Shown in pieces: positions 20,129 to 27,640 of a DNA stretch of 27,695 bases (position 1 is its first letter; every line of letters starts with the position of its first letter). The notes under the pieces are model-generated. The model was given only the letters and a program-made list of their open reading frames with translations. It had not been told where the DNA came from and made no database searches. The translations under genes were made by a program, and so were the position numbers. Origin of the DNA: a virus; the IMG/VR virus record IMGVR_UViG_3300044546_000401, positions 1 through 27,695 of that record. The stretch is one strand, 5' to 3'.

Positions 20129-20452
20129 TTAAAAAATTAAACGGGTTTTGATTAACATCCAACGTTTGCGCTCAACGGGCAAAACGTTTTCAATTTCGAA
20201 CGTTTGGCCGTCCCAAACGATTTGACATTTTTCATTGAAATTCGTGTTGTAACGAATCACGAACGATACATTTTTGACCGCTTCCAATCGGTCGGAAACT
20301 TCACCTTCTTCGCTCGGCGCAAATTGAACCGCCGCCCACACCTGGCCGTTGTCGGCATATGCTCGCACCAATTGTCCGAACGCGTCCGTGGTTTCGACGG
20401 GCGTCCGTAACGTGATGCGGCGGTCCAATTGACCAATGTCTTTGATGTCCAT
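20129..20452 (-). CDS. Head-tail adaptor/head closure protein
   Basis: A 107-residue protein of the phage head-tail joining family (PF05521; SPP1 gp16-like). The signature is LDRRITLRTPVETTDAFGQLVRAYADNGQVWAAV at the N-terminus, then VSFVIRYNTNF and a C-terminal strand pair (FEIENVLPVERKRWMLIKTRL). It binds under the connector ring and closes the portal channel after packaging. Immediate neighbours are the connector and a small structural gene. Confidence 0.92.
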   Translation of the reverse strand: MDIKDIGQLDRRITLRTPVETTDAFGQLVRAYADNGQVWAAVQFAPSEEGEVSDRLEAVKNVSFVIRYNTNFNEKCQIVWDGQTFEIENVLPVERKRWMLIKTRLIF

Positions 20453-20455
20453 TTT

Positions 20456-21025
20456 TTAGAACGTGAAAACGCGGTATGGCTTCATCAGGTATTCCGACGC
20501 CGTTGGTAACTGTTTTATTGAATCCTGGCGCTTTTCATACATATCCGCGATGATTAACAACATGGCTTGTTTGATGGGTCCAGGGACGTCGGACGCGGCC
20601 GAATAGCCAACGACCGAACGAACGGTCACCACGTTGATCGTATCTTCGGTATCGAACCAACCGTCGGTTGAAATGATGCGCGCGGGTTCTGAAATAATGT
20701 CCGTTCGGTATTTGGCGACGTTGACGGTGATTTCCGTACCAACGCCATCCAAATACTTCACGGACGTGATGGATTGAACGGGTCCAGCGGACAAATAGAT
20801 GATGTCCGATTGACCGAATTTGTAGGGCGGGAAATAGTCGAAATATTCTTCGATGGTTGTCGTCATCAAAACCCGCCGCATGTACTGTTCGCACAATTGC
20901 CGTGACGCCACAATCATCGCCGTGATCAATGTGTCTTCGGCGCTGGAATCAACGCGCAAAAACGTTTTGACGTCGGACAACGACAACGGTTCACTTGCTG
21001 CGGGGGTGATGATTTTGATGGACAT
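20456..21025 (-). CDS. Head-tail connector protein (HK97 gp6-like)
   Basis: A 189-residue connector of the phiE125 gp8/HK97 gp6 family. The start PLSLSDVKTFLRVDSSAEDTLI and the following IVASRQLCEQYMRRVL helix are diagnostic. The middle carries an inserted beta domain (YFPPYKFGQSDIIYLS, ITSVKYLDGVGTEI), and the C-terminal helix (PIKQAMLLIIADMYEKRQD) ends the fold. It forms the ring between portal and adaptor. Confidence 0.92.
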   Translation of the reverse strand: MSIKIITPAASEPLSLSDVKTFLRVDSSAEDTLITAMIVASRQLCEQYMRRVLMTTTIEEYFDYFPPYKFGQSDIIYLSAGPVQSITSVKYLDGVGTEITVNVAKYRTDIISEPARIISTDGWFDTEDTINVVTVRSVVGYSAASDVPGPIKQAMLLIIADMYEKRQDSIKQLPTASEYLMKPYRVFTF

Positions 21026-21028
21026 TGA

Positions 21029-21214
21029 CTATCGTTTTTCGCGCTTCGTGTACGTTGCGCGTTCCTTTTTTTCAACTTGTTTCACCGCAATGGCCCGGCA
21101 ATATCCCAATGCCAACCATTCATTCGCAATCCCCGTGGGGATGGATTGCGTATCGCCTGAACGATACGCGAACCCATCACCCACGATGGTTTGCAAAAAT
21201 TCAACCTCAATCAT
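21029..21214 (-). CDS. Small head-module protein (61 aa)
   Basis: A 61-residue protein, MIEVEFLQTIVGDGFAYRSG at the start, then IANEWLALGYCRAI and a basic tail (VEKKERATYTKREKR). Short proteins of this form (a strand, a GDGFAY turn, a helix with an EW/DW) frequently follow phage major capsid genes; their role is unknown. The ATG shares one base with the capsid stop (TAATG), so translation is coupled. Confidence 0.75.
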   Translation of the reverse strand: MIEVEFLQTIVGDGFAYRSGDTQSIPTGIANEWLALGYCRAIAVKQVEKKERATYTKREKR

Positions 21215-22416
21215 TAGGCCTGAACCAAATGTTTGATTGCAGAGGATTGCAACAATCCGGCGTCAACGCGCTTGAACGCGGTGAATCCAACCACCAAAGA
21301 AGCGGCGTACAATTCGTCTTGACGCAAGAATTGCAACGGACCAGCAACACGAACAACGTATTTGCTGAAATCACCAAATACAACGGATTTGTTTCCGGTG
21401 GCAATGGCGGCCATATCGTTGTTCACATATACGGGTTTGCCGAACAAGGTGTCGGGTTGACCCACGCCGATACCTGGCATGAAAACCGGGTAGTCGTTTG
21501 CGGAACCGATGCCCAATTTGCGAACCGCTGAAAGGGTTGAATCTTTCATCATGAACGCGGCATTGGGTGAATTGCGGTACGCGGGATCAACAGAGTACAA
21601 CAAATCCAACAATTCGGCCGCGGTGATTGCGGTGGCGCTGGCGGCAGTTTTGCCCGCTGCGGAACCGTACACAACGCCGGTTGGCTTGGATGAACCGTCA
21701 CCCGTGGTGAACGCGGCGTTGGTTCCACGCGCGATGCGCTGGCCCAATGCGTCAACCAAAAACGCTTCAAGGTCAAACGCGTTGTCTTGCAACAATTGGC
21801 GTGATACTTTCACGATTTTGGAGGTGTAGGTGTACGCGCCCAAATTCAAAGCTGCGAACGTCATGTCGGACACGGTGTCGGCGCTGGCCTCGGCCAAAAT
21901 CGCACCAACAACGGATGTATCGTCAACGGTTGGGTAAGGTAATGGCGCACCACTTGTGGTGTTCAGAATCTGCGCCAATTGCTCAACGGGTCCGGCGAAT
22001 TTCATGGCAACATCCAATGCGTTGCTGAAATCTTCAGGAACCAGGAATCCACCCAATGAGTCGGTTCCGGCGATTTGTGTGGATGTGCCACGCATTTCGG
22101 CGCGCTCCTCGGCGTTCAAAGCATTGATGCCATGACGCAAGAATTTAGCGAATACGGCGCGTTGTTCTGGCTTTGCAGCTGCGGCGCGCTCCTCGTTTGA
22201 CTCCTCACGCTTGGCGGCGATTTCTTTCCGCATGGCCTCGGAACGCTCAACACGCTCAAAATTCGCCTTCAATTCGTTGGCGTCATTTTCCATGGAATCG
22301 AATTTCGATCCTTCCTCGGCGTTCAAAGAACGACCTTCGGCTTGGGCGGCTGCGACCAAACCGTTCATTTGCTCGATAAGAGCTGCGCGTTTTTCGCGCA
22401 ATTGAACACTATTCAT
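21214..22416 (-). CDS. Major capsid protein, HK97 fold
   Basis: A 400-residue HK97-type capsid protein. Residues 1-85 form a charged coiled-coil scaffold (delta) domain (QLREKRAALIEQMNGLVAAA, MRKEIAAKREESNEE), which the prohead protease would remove, probably near residues 85-110. The mature part shows typical signatures: DSLGGFLVPEDFSNALDV, YTYTSKIVKVSRQLLQD (P-domain spine helix), PVFMPGIGVGQPDTLFGKPVYVNN and VVFGDFSKYVVR. Several hundred copies build the head. The gene follows the protease by six bases. No cysteine is present and covalent crosslinking cannot be judged from sequence. Confidence 0.96.
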   Translation of the reverse strand: MNSVQLREKRAALIEQMNGLVAAAQAEGRSLNAEEGSKFDSMENDANELKANFERVERSEAMRKEIAAKREESNEERAAAAKPEQRAVFAKFLRHGINALNAEERAEMRGTSTQIAGTDSLGGFLVPEDFSNALDVAMKFAGPVEQLAQILNTTSGAPLPYPTVDDTSVVGAILAEASADTVSDMTFAALNLGAYTYTSKIVKVSRQLLQDNAFDLEAFLVDALGQRIARGTNAAFTTGDGSSKPTGVVYGSAAGKTAASATAITAAELLDLLYSVDPAYRNSPNAAFMMKDSTLSAVRKLGIGSANDYPVFMPGIGVGQPDTLFGKPVYVNNDMAAIATGNKSVVFGDFSKYVVRVAGPLQFLRQDELYAASLVVGFTAFKRVDAGLLQSSAIKHLVQA

Positions 22417-22422
22417 TTTTGT

Positions 22423-23628
22423 TCAGTTTTGTGTTTTGATTAAACGAATCCGGAACGCCTGGATTGGCGTTTCGGTGTTTCCATCGGCGCTTTGCTCGAT
22501 GGGTTCCCGTTGCAAATCGTCGTTCGGAATTGAATTTCGATTGGCGATTCCAACGGTCGTGGCGGGATAGGCAGGGTAGGTCACGGGACTAACGTCGTAC
22601 AAACGACCTACCTTTTCGATAAACCGGAACATCACGTTTCCGCGCTGAATCCAGGTGTCTTTTTTCACGGTAAACCCGAACGACGATTGGGTGACGTCGC
22701 CGCGGCGCATCAATTCCAACAAATCGTTTGCGTATGTGGTTTCCGGTGAATCGTATTCATAACCTAAACCGCGGGCATCAACGAACAATTTCAATGTTCC
22801 GGATGTCGTGCGGCCTAATAGGTAGTTCGGGTCGTGGTTAAATAATGCGCGAACGTCGTCGTTCATGGCCTCGTCAAATGCGCCGGGTTTGATCAATTCA
22901 ATGAACCCGCCCAAATCCTCGGATTCTGAATTGAACAAGGCCGCGTAACCGCGAACGGTTCGTTGCGATTCGTTGGTGATTCCAATGTCGGACACGGCGC
23001 GACGTTCAACGATCGCGGCGGAACCGCGTTGTTCGTCGTCGTATTTGGTCAACGTGGAAAATCGGTGAACAACATTCAATTCCGGGCGTCGCTCAACGTA
23101 TTCGTTGGCGTCGGCGTCGAAATCGTAAATTCGAACCAATGCGACCGGGTCGTCATTGGTTCCGGTCATCGAGAACCCCGACGTGGATGTCAAATCACCA
23201 TTTGATTCGACCTGAACGATGCGACCGTATGCAAAACCCGTGGACGTGTTCCAGCGGACAAAATCACCAACGAACAATTCATCGGCCGCGGCGCGGCTCA
23301 ATTTGGATTCTTCGTCGTCGTTCCAATCCTCCATCACATCCTCACACCATTCCATCATCGGATCGCCACCCCATGCGGCGTACATCACCGAACCGCAAAC
23401 GACGTTGCCGTCGGCGTCAACGAATTCGCCCGTGTCGTAAACTTTGGCGCGGACCAAAAACGAAAATGTCCGAACAACGATTTCGTCTGAAATCGCTTCA
23501 CGGCTGGCCAATTGATTGGCGCGCGTCCAACCGACAATCGTTCCGCAATCAATGTCGCGTTCGGCTTTGAAATCCAACGCGCGTTGTGCGTTGTCCGATG
23601 CCGCTTGTGGGTAGTCCGTGTATGGCAT
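22423..23628 (-). CDS. Prohead protease fused to two N-terminal domains
   Basis: A 401-residue, three-part protein. Residues 1-100 carry a YTDYPQAASDNAQRALDF / CGTIVGWTRANQLASREAIS / AAWGG pattern, a small domain I recognise from phage capsid-maturation proteins. Residues 115-170 resemble a DUF2945/Tudor-like barrel (LFVGDFVRWNTSTGFAYGRI, TNDDPVALVRIYD). Residues 222-360 form the HK97 prohead protease (peptidase S78): RGYAALFNSES, FNHDPNYLLGRT (catalytic His265), VTQSSFGFTV (catalytic Ser, 315 or 316) and LYDVSPVTYPAYP. It trims capsid scaffold domains. HK97 gp4 is about 225 residues, so the N-terminal 200 residues are extra. It shares one base with the portal stop. Confidence 0.9.
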   Translation of the reverse strand: MPYTDYPQAASDNAQRALDFKAERDIDCGTIVGWTRANQLASREAISDEIVVRTFSFLVRAKVYDTGEFVDADGNVVCGSVMYAAWGGDPMMEWCEDVMEDWNDDEESKLSRAAADELFVGDFVRWNTSTGFAYGRIVQVESNGDLTSTSGFSMTGTNDDPVALVRIYDFDADANEYVERRPELNVVHRFSTLTKYDDEQRGSAAIVERRAVSDIGITNESQRTVRGYAALFNSESEDLGGFIELIKPGAFDEAMNDDVRALFNHDPNYLLGRTTSGTLKLFVDARGLGYEYDSPETTYANDLLELMRRGDVTQSSFGFTVKKDTWIQRGNVMFRFIEKVGRLYDVSPVTYPAYPATTVGIANRNSIPNDDLQREPIEQSADGNTETPIQAFRIRLIKTQN

Positions 23629-24860
23629 TAGTCGTACAAATTTTGTGTGGAATCGTCGGTGGCGACGTTGGCCATGTTCAACGGCGTGACGTAAATGTCG
23701 CCGCCATCAATCGGGTTCATGTTTTCCATGTCACGAACGTCGTTCGCCGACAACCAACCCCATTGACGACCGACCGCGTAGGCGGTGTATCGCGATTGAA
23801 TGTTGCCGCGCAACAAACCTTCCAGGTTGAAACGTGCGTAAAATTCGCCGCGTTCATCCTGGCGGAACAATTTCCGATTGATTTCGGATTCGTAGGCCTT
23901 GACCATTGGGCGGACCGTGTCACGCACAAACGAAATACCTTGTTCCTCGATGTTGGCGCGGGACGACGAATTGTCCATTTCGTTCAACATGAACAACGGA
24001 ACGCGGAAAAAACGTGAAATGTCGGCGATTTGGAATTTGCGCGATTCCAGGAATTGGGCATCGTTTGGCGGAATCCCGATTCGCTCGTATTTCATGCCTT
24101 CTTCCAGGACCGCGGTTCCGTGTGAATTTTCCAATCCGCCCTGCGCGGAATCCCATGAACGTTTCAATCGTTCGGCGGCGTCTTTGGTCAACGTGCCGGG
24201 GTGAATCAAAACGCCACCAAGATTTGCGCCGTTGCCGAAAAATTGTGCGCCGAATGATTGTGCGGCCAATCCCATTCCAATCGCTTCACGCGCGGCGGTC
24301 AATGTGGATTTGCCAACCAGTCCGTCCAACGTCAAACCCATCACATGGATCATGTGTTGGTCGTCGATGGCGCCCTCCTTGTTGTCGACGATGTAGAATT
24401 TTTCCCCTTCAACGATTTTGATTTTGACGCGCTTCGGATGAATCGCGATCAATTCAATTGGGCGTCCGGCTTCGTTGCGTTTGATTTGTGCAAATGCGTT
24501 GCCGTACAATTGGCGGCAGGATTCCAAATACGACCAAAACGTGAATTCGTTTTGAATATTATTCGGGAAATTTAAAACAAACGAAACGGGGTGGTTTGGC
24601 GCAATATATTTTCCATCGCTCGTTTGTTGGTAAACGTGCAACGGTAATGATGCGAATGTTTCGGATAAAATTCGAATGGATGACCAAACGGCGGAAAATT
24701 GCAAAGATGAATCTTCCGTAACCGATGCGCCGGATTTGGTACGAAACATCAGGTCGTAAAGCCAAGACGCCGGGCGGGTCAATGACGACGAAACGGTTGA
24801 TGAACGAACCAAATTCAACGGGTTCAACCGCTGGATGAAATTTTGTTTTTGCTCGGCCAT
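23628..24860 (-). CDS. Portal protein, HK97 family
   Basis: A 410-residue portal of the HK97/SPP1-like family that forms the dodecameric DNA channel at one capsid vertex and docks the terminase. Signatures are SLQFSAVWSSIRILSETFASLPLHVYQ, FTFWSYLESCRQLYGNAFAQI, the barrel region PIELIAIHPKRVKIK, and RFFRVPLFMLNEMDNSSSRANIEEQ (about residues 275-300). The C-terminal crown helices end with GGDIYVTPLNMANV. The gene starts after the 193-base gap that holds hairpin copy B, so it may be the head of its own transcript or processing unit. Confidence 0.95.
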   Translation of the reverse strand: MAEQKQNFIQRLNPLNLVRSSTVSSSLTRPASWLYDLMFRTKSGASVTEDSSLQFSAVWSSIRILSETFASLPLHVYQQTSDGKYIAPNHPVSFVLNFPNNIQNEFTFWSYLESCRQLYGNAFAQIKRNEAGRPIELIAIHPKRVKIKIVEGEKFYIVDNKEGAIDDQHMIHVMGLTLDGLVGKSTLTAAREAIGMGLAAQSFGAQFFGNGANLGGVLIHPGTLTKDAAERLKRSWDSAQGGLENSHGTAVLEEGMKYERIGIPPNDAQFLESRKFQIADISRFFRVPLFMLNEMDNSSSRANIEEQGISFVRDTVRPMVKAYESEINRKLFRQDERGEFYARFNLEGLLRGNIQSRYTAYAVGRQWGWLSANDVRDMENMNPIDGGDIYVTPLNMANVATDDSTQNLYD

Positions 24861-24968
24861 GAAACAAATTTCCGAATTGTTTGGCGAACAAAACCGAATT
24901 TGGTTTCATTTCTCGTTCTGGCCCTTGTGGGGTTGGTGGTGAAGGGTGTGTTGGGGGGTTTGGATGGG

Positions 24969-25003
24969 AAGGTATGGGACCCCCCATAGGGGGGCCCATC
25001 CAT
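24969..25003 (-). repeat. 35-base GC-rich hairpin core, copy B
   Basis: Exact reverse complement of 9975-10009. The inner 26 bases (24974-24999) form the same imperfect palindrome with six-C and six-G arms. The plus-strand left flank is G/T-rich and the right flank C/A-rich over some 45 bases each, as at copy A. It sits in the only long gap within the late block, between the Nmad1-like gene and the portal gene. Confidence 0.9.
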
Positions 25004-25053
25004 CCTAACACCCACACCCACACCGACAACCACACACCCACACACGTCAACAG

Positions 25054-25371
25054 TTATTTTTTGACCGTTGACGTCGATTCATCGGCGCGGCGTGTGGCGA
25101 CAACCAGGTGGACCGCATAGCCAATCAAATCCATCAACGTGTCTTCGGTCGTGTCCGACAAACCGACCCGGCGAATCCGTCCCAATTTGTCGTCCATCCT
25201 GGCGCAAATCCCATCGGCAACGGGGCCACGGTGAAACGTCGGTGTTGGGTTTTGCAACGAATCACCGTACGCTAAATTCTTGGATTCCAAAACCGACCGC
25301 AATTCCGACAAAACTTTGTCGATTTCTTGCATCGTTTTTTCGTGGTTTTTCATCACGTTTTCCGCGTTCAT
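25054..25371 (-). CDS. Nmad1/DUF1599-like protein (nucleotide modification associated)
   Basis: A 105-residue helical protein. The pattern SVLESKNLAYGDSLQNP (30-42), ICARMDDKLGRIRRV (55-69) and EDTLMDLIGYAVHLVVATRR (76-95) matches DUF1599, called nucleotide modification associated domain 1, an all-alpha fold related to MazG/dUTPase-like nucleotide hydrolases. It may act on a nucleotide or support modification of phage DNA, which would fit the cytosine methyltransferase elsewhere in the window; the link is inference. The ATG overlaps the previous stop as ATGA. Confidence 0.78.
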   Translation of the reverse strand: MNAENVMKNHEKTMQEIDKVLSELRSVLESKNLAYGDSLQNPTPTFHRGPVADGICARMDDKLGRIRRVGLSDTTEDTLMDLIGYAVHLVVATRRADESTSTVKK

Positions 25372-25598
25372 CGTTTGTGATTTTTTAGGTTGTTTTTGAA
25401 ATGTTTTTTGATGTATGTTCGGAATGAATCGTACGACGCAAACCGACGTCTTTGGTATTCAATTTCGTGCAATTCCTCGGCGTTTTCGTACGCGTCCCGG
25501 TAATTGTTGCCATCACGAATGAATTCAATGAACACACACCAAAACGACAACGCGGTGGCCATTTCGGATTTGAATGTTTTGTTTAAGTTGACCGCCAT
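25368..25598 (-). CDS. Hypothetical protein downstream of terminase (76 aa)
   Basis: A 76-residue basic protein (MAVNLNKTFKSEMATALSFW at the start) that is aromatic and charged with a Lys/Asn-rich end (KKHFKNNLKNHKR). A hydrophobic stretch (ATALSFWCVFIEFI, about residues 14-27) may be a buried helix rather than a membrane pass, because it is flanked by charged residues and has no signal features. No family recognised. It begins ten bases after the terminase stop and is coupled to the Nmad1-like gene. Confidence 0.7.
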   Translation of the reverse strand: MAVNLNKTFKSEMATALSFWCVFIEFIRDGNNYRDAYENAEELHEIEYQRRRFASYDSFRTYIKKHFKNNLKNHKR

Positions 25599-25608
25599 AA
25601 TCCGTTGA

Positions 25609-27156
25609 TTATAAAATGAATATGTCGCGTTCGTTGTACACGGAATCGCCCGACGGCGTTTCGCGCGACATCATGTACGAACCCATCGCCATCGCCAATG
25701 CGACCATTCCGTCAATTTTGTCGGATGATTTGGATTTGTCGAATTTGATGTTGTCGGACGGATCGCGTTTGGCCTGAACATTGGACGCCATCCAACGCAA
25801 CACGGGGTGTCCGGCGTGGTTCAATTTGCCGGACCGAACAACGATTTCCAAATTTTTGATTGGCGCGGACATGGACGCGAACCCCTGGCCAAACGGCAAA
25901 CATTCCAATCCGGCGTCAACCAGGTCCGGAATGATCGTGGATGAATTCCAGCGGTCAAACGCAATTTGTTTGATTTTGTGTTGGTCCGCTAACTTCAATA
26001 TATCGTTGAATAAAACGCGGTAATCGGTTGAATTTCCTTTCGTTGCCCTCAAATTTCCATTCTTCACGAACGCGGAATAATCGGCGCCCGTTCGACCTCG
26101 GCGTTTTTCCACCGCGGAATCCGTCACCCAAAAAAACGGCAACACAACAAACGAATCGTCGGGCATTGGAAACAACAACACCAACGCGGTGATGTCTTCG
26201 GTGGCCGCCAAATCCAACCCGGCGAAACATTCGCGTCCGGCTAAATCGGGCAACACGTCAACGCCCGACATCCAATCGTCGTCGGACAACCATTTTTCCT
26301 CCGACGATGTCCATTGGTTCAAATGCAAACGACGGAACGTGTTTTCGTATGTCGTCAACGCTTTGGCCTTGGCGGCTTGTTGCGTCATGTAGTCCGTTTT
26401 AATGGTGACGCCCAATCCAGGGTTCGCCGCCGCCCACGTTTTCGGGTCAAAAATATCCGCATCGCCCGGCGCCTCGTAAATGATGGACAAAAATGTTTCG
26501 TCATCAATCACGCCGTCGCGGACCTTCAATGCGTAATCGTACACCTCGTAGCAAATGGATTGTTTGTCGTGTCCGGCGGTTGTAATCGCCAGGACCAACG
26601 GTTGACGTCGGGCGCCCGTTGACGTGTTCAGCACATCCCACAATTCGCGGTTCGGTTGTGAATGTAATTCGTCAAACAAAATCGCCGAACAGTTGAACCC
26701 GTGTTTGGTGTCCGCGTCCGCTGAAATGGCTTGGATGAACGACGCGTCGCGTTTCAACACAATTGAATTTCGGTACACGTTGCAACGCTTTGACATTTCG
26801 GGTGAATTCAAAATCATTTGCTTTTGAATTTCGTGAATGATTGCAGCTTGGCCGCGATCAGCTGCGGCGGTCACAACCTCGGCGCCGGGTTCGCCCTCGC
26901 CAAATAAAAGATACAAACCAATCGCCGCCACCAAATTTGATTTCCCATTTTTGCGCGGCAACATCAAAAACGCCGTGCGGTACTGTCGGATTCCGTTGGC
27001 GTCAACCATCCCGAACAACGGACGGATGATGTCGTCTTTTTGCCAATCCTCCAGGATGAACGGTTGTTTGGCCAATTCACCTTTGACGTGTGTACATTGG
27101 GTTTCGATGAACCGAATGACGCGTTCGGCTTTGGTGGCGTCGTATTGGTATTTCAT
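25609..27156 (-). CDS. terL: Terminase large subunit
   Basis: A 515-residue packaging motor of the Terminase_1 (HK97/phage N15-like) family. The N-terminal ATPase has Walker A PRKNGKS (67-73), Walker B AILFDE (158-163) and the coupling ITTAG (191-195). The C-terminal RNase H-like nuclease has GLDLAATEDITALVLLF (D315), AFDRWNSS (D401) and KIDGMVALAMA (D482), the three metal-binding acids. It translocates DNA into the prohead and cuts concatemers. Family relatives include cos and headful packagers, so the packaging mode cannot be told. It overlaps the small subunit gene as ATGA. Confidence 0.96.
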   Translation of the reverse strand: MKYQYDATKAERVIRFIETQCTHVKGELAKQPFILEDWQKDDIIRPLFGMVDANGIRQYRTAFLMLPRKNGKSNLVAAIGLYLLFGEGEPGAEVVTAAADRGQAAIIHEIQKQMILNSPEMSKRCNVYRNSIVLKRDASFIQAISADADTKHGFNCSAILFDELHSQPNRELWDVLNTSTGARRQPLVLAITTAGHDKQSICYEVYDYALKVRDGVIDDETFLSIIYEAPGDADIFDPKTWAAANPGLGVTIKTDYMTQQAAKAKALTTYENTFRRLHLNQWTSSEEKWLSDDDWMSGVDVLPDLAGRECFAGLDLAATEDITALVLLFPMPDDSFVVLPFFWVTDSAVEKRRGRTGADYSAFVKNGNLRATKGNSTDYRVLFNDILKLADQHKIKQIAFDRWNSSTIIPDLVDAGLECLPFGQGFASMSAPIKNLEIVVRSGKLNHAGHPVLRWMASNVQAKRDPSDNIKFDKSKSSDKIDGMVALAMAMGSYMMSRETPSGDSVYNERDIFIL

Positions 27157-27611
27157 GCGAATAAATCGTCAACGTTTTCCACTTCTTCCTTTTTGCCAAG
27201 TTTGGCGCGTGACGATGGCGTCAATCCGAATTCGCCGATAATCTTCTTCATGCGGTCCCACGCGTTTTGGTACATTGCCACTTCGGGCCGCGGACGAATC
27301 ATGATTTGCCCGGCTTCGGTGATGGTTTCATACGTCGCGCCCAACCGCCGAACGACATCCCGCGCGGCGGTGTAATCCTCCCACGCGTCCGCCAGCATTT
27401 GCAACGCGTAACCATCCAATTCGGACAACACGCCCAACCGGCCAAGTTGACCGGAAAGGTGTTGGAATGTTTGCGTCGCAACATCGCCCGACACGAACGG
27501 CATCGTCGGCAATCCCTCGGCGACCTCCAGTCGGTCGGCGTGGCGATGTGGTTTGAACGTGCCGTTGGCCTTGATTAATTTGGTCGGCTTTGGTGGTCTT
27601 CCTCCTGGCAT
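27153..27611 (-). CDS. terS: Terminase small subunit, P27 family
   Basis: A 152-residue protein with the P27-family start PGGRPPKPTKLIKANGTFKPHRH, then a helical middle (LGRLGVLSELDGYALQMLADAWEDYTAARD) and a conserved end (RPEVAMYQNAWDRMKKIIGEFGLTPSSRAKL). It recognises the packaging site and feeds DNA to the large subunit. I chose ATG 27611 since the frame upstream offers only a TTG at 27620. A TAAATTTG sequence (27625-27618) lies just upstream but too near to the ATG to be a normal -7 box. Confidence 0.93.
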   Translation of the reverse strand: MPGGRPPKPTKLIKANGTFKPHRHADRLEVAEGLPTMPFVSGDVATQTFQHLSGQLGRLGVLSELDGYALQMLADAWEDYTAARDVVRRLGATYETITEAGQIMIRPRPEVAMYQNAWDRMKKIIGEFGLTPSSRAKLGKKEEVENVDDLFA

Positions 27612-27640
27612 AATATGCAAATTTATTGAATTTCAATCAG

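Noticed and set aside
24559-25050. Minus-strand frame of 163 codons across hairpin copy B and into the portal gene
   Set aside because: The first half is the translated GT/CA-rich repeat (Val/Gly/Trp and Pro runs) and the second half overlaps the portal gene out of frame, so it is an artefact of composition.
12816-27625. AAATTTG shortly upstream of the starts of fibre, tail chaperone, portal and terminase small subunit genes
   Set aside because: The word is also produced often by Asn-Leu codons in this genome, distances to the ATG vary from 1 to 15 bases, and two copies are too close to the ATG for a -7 promoter element. Kept only as a weak possibility of a leader motif.
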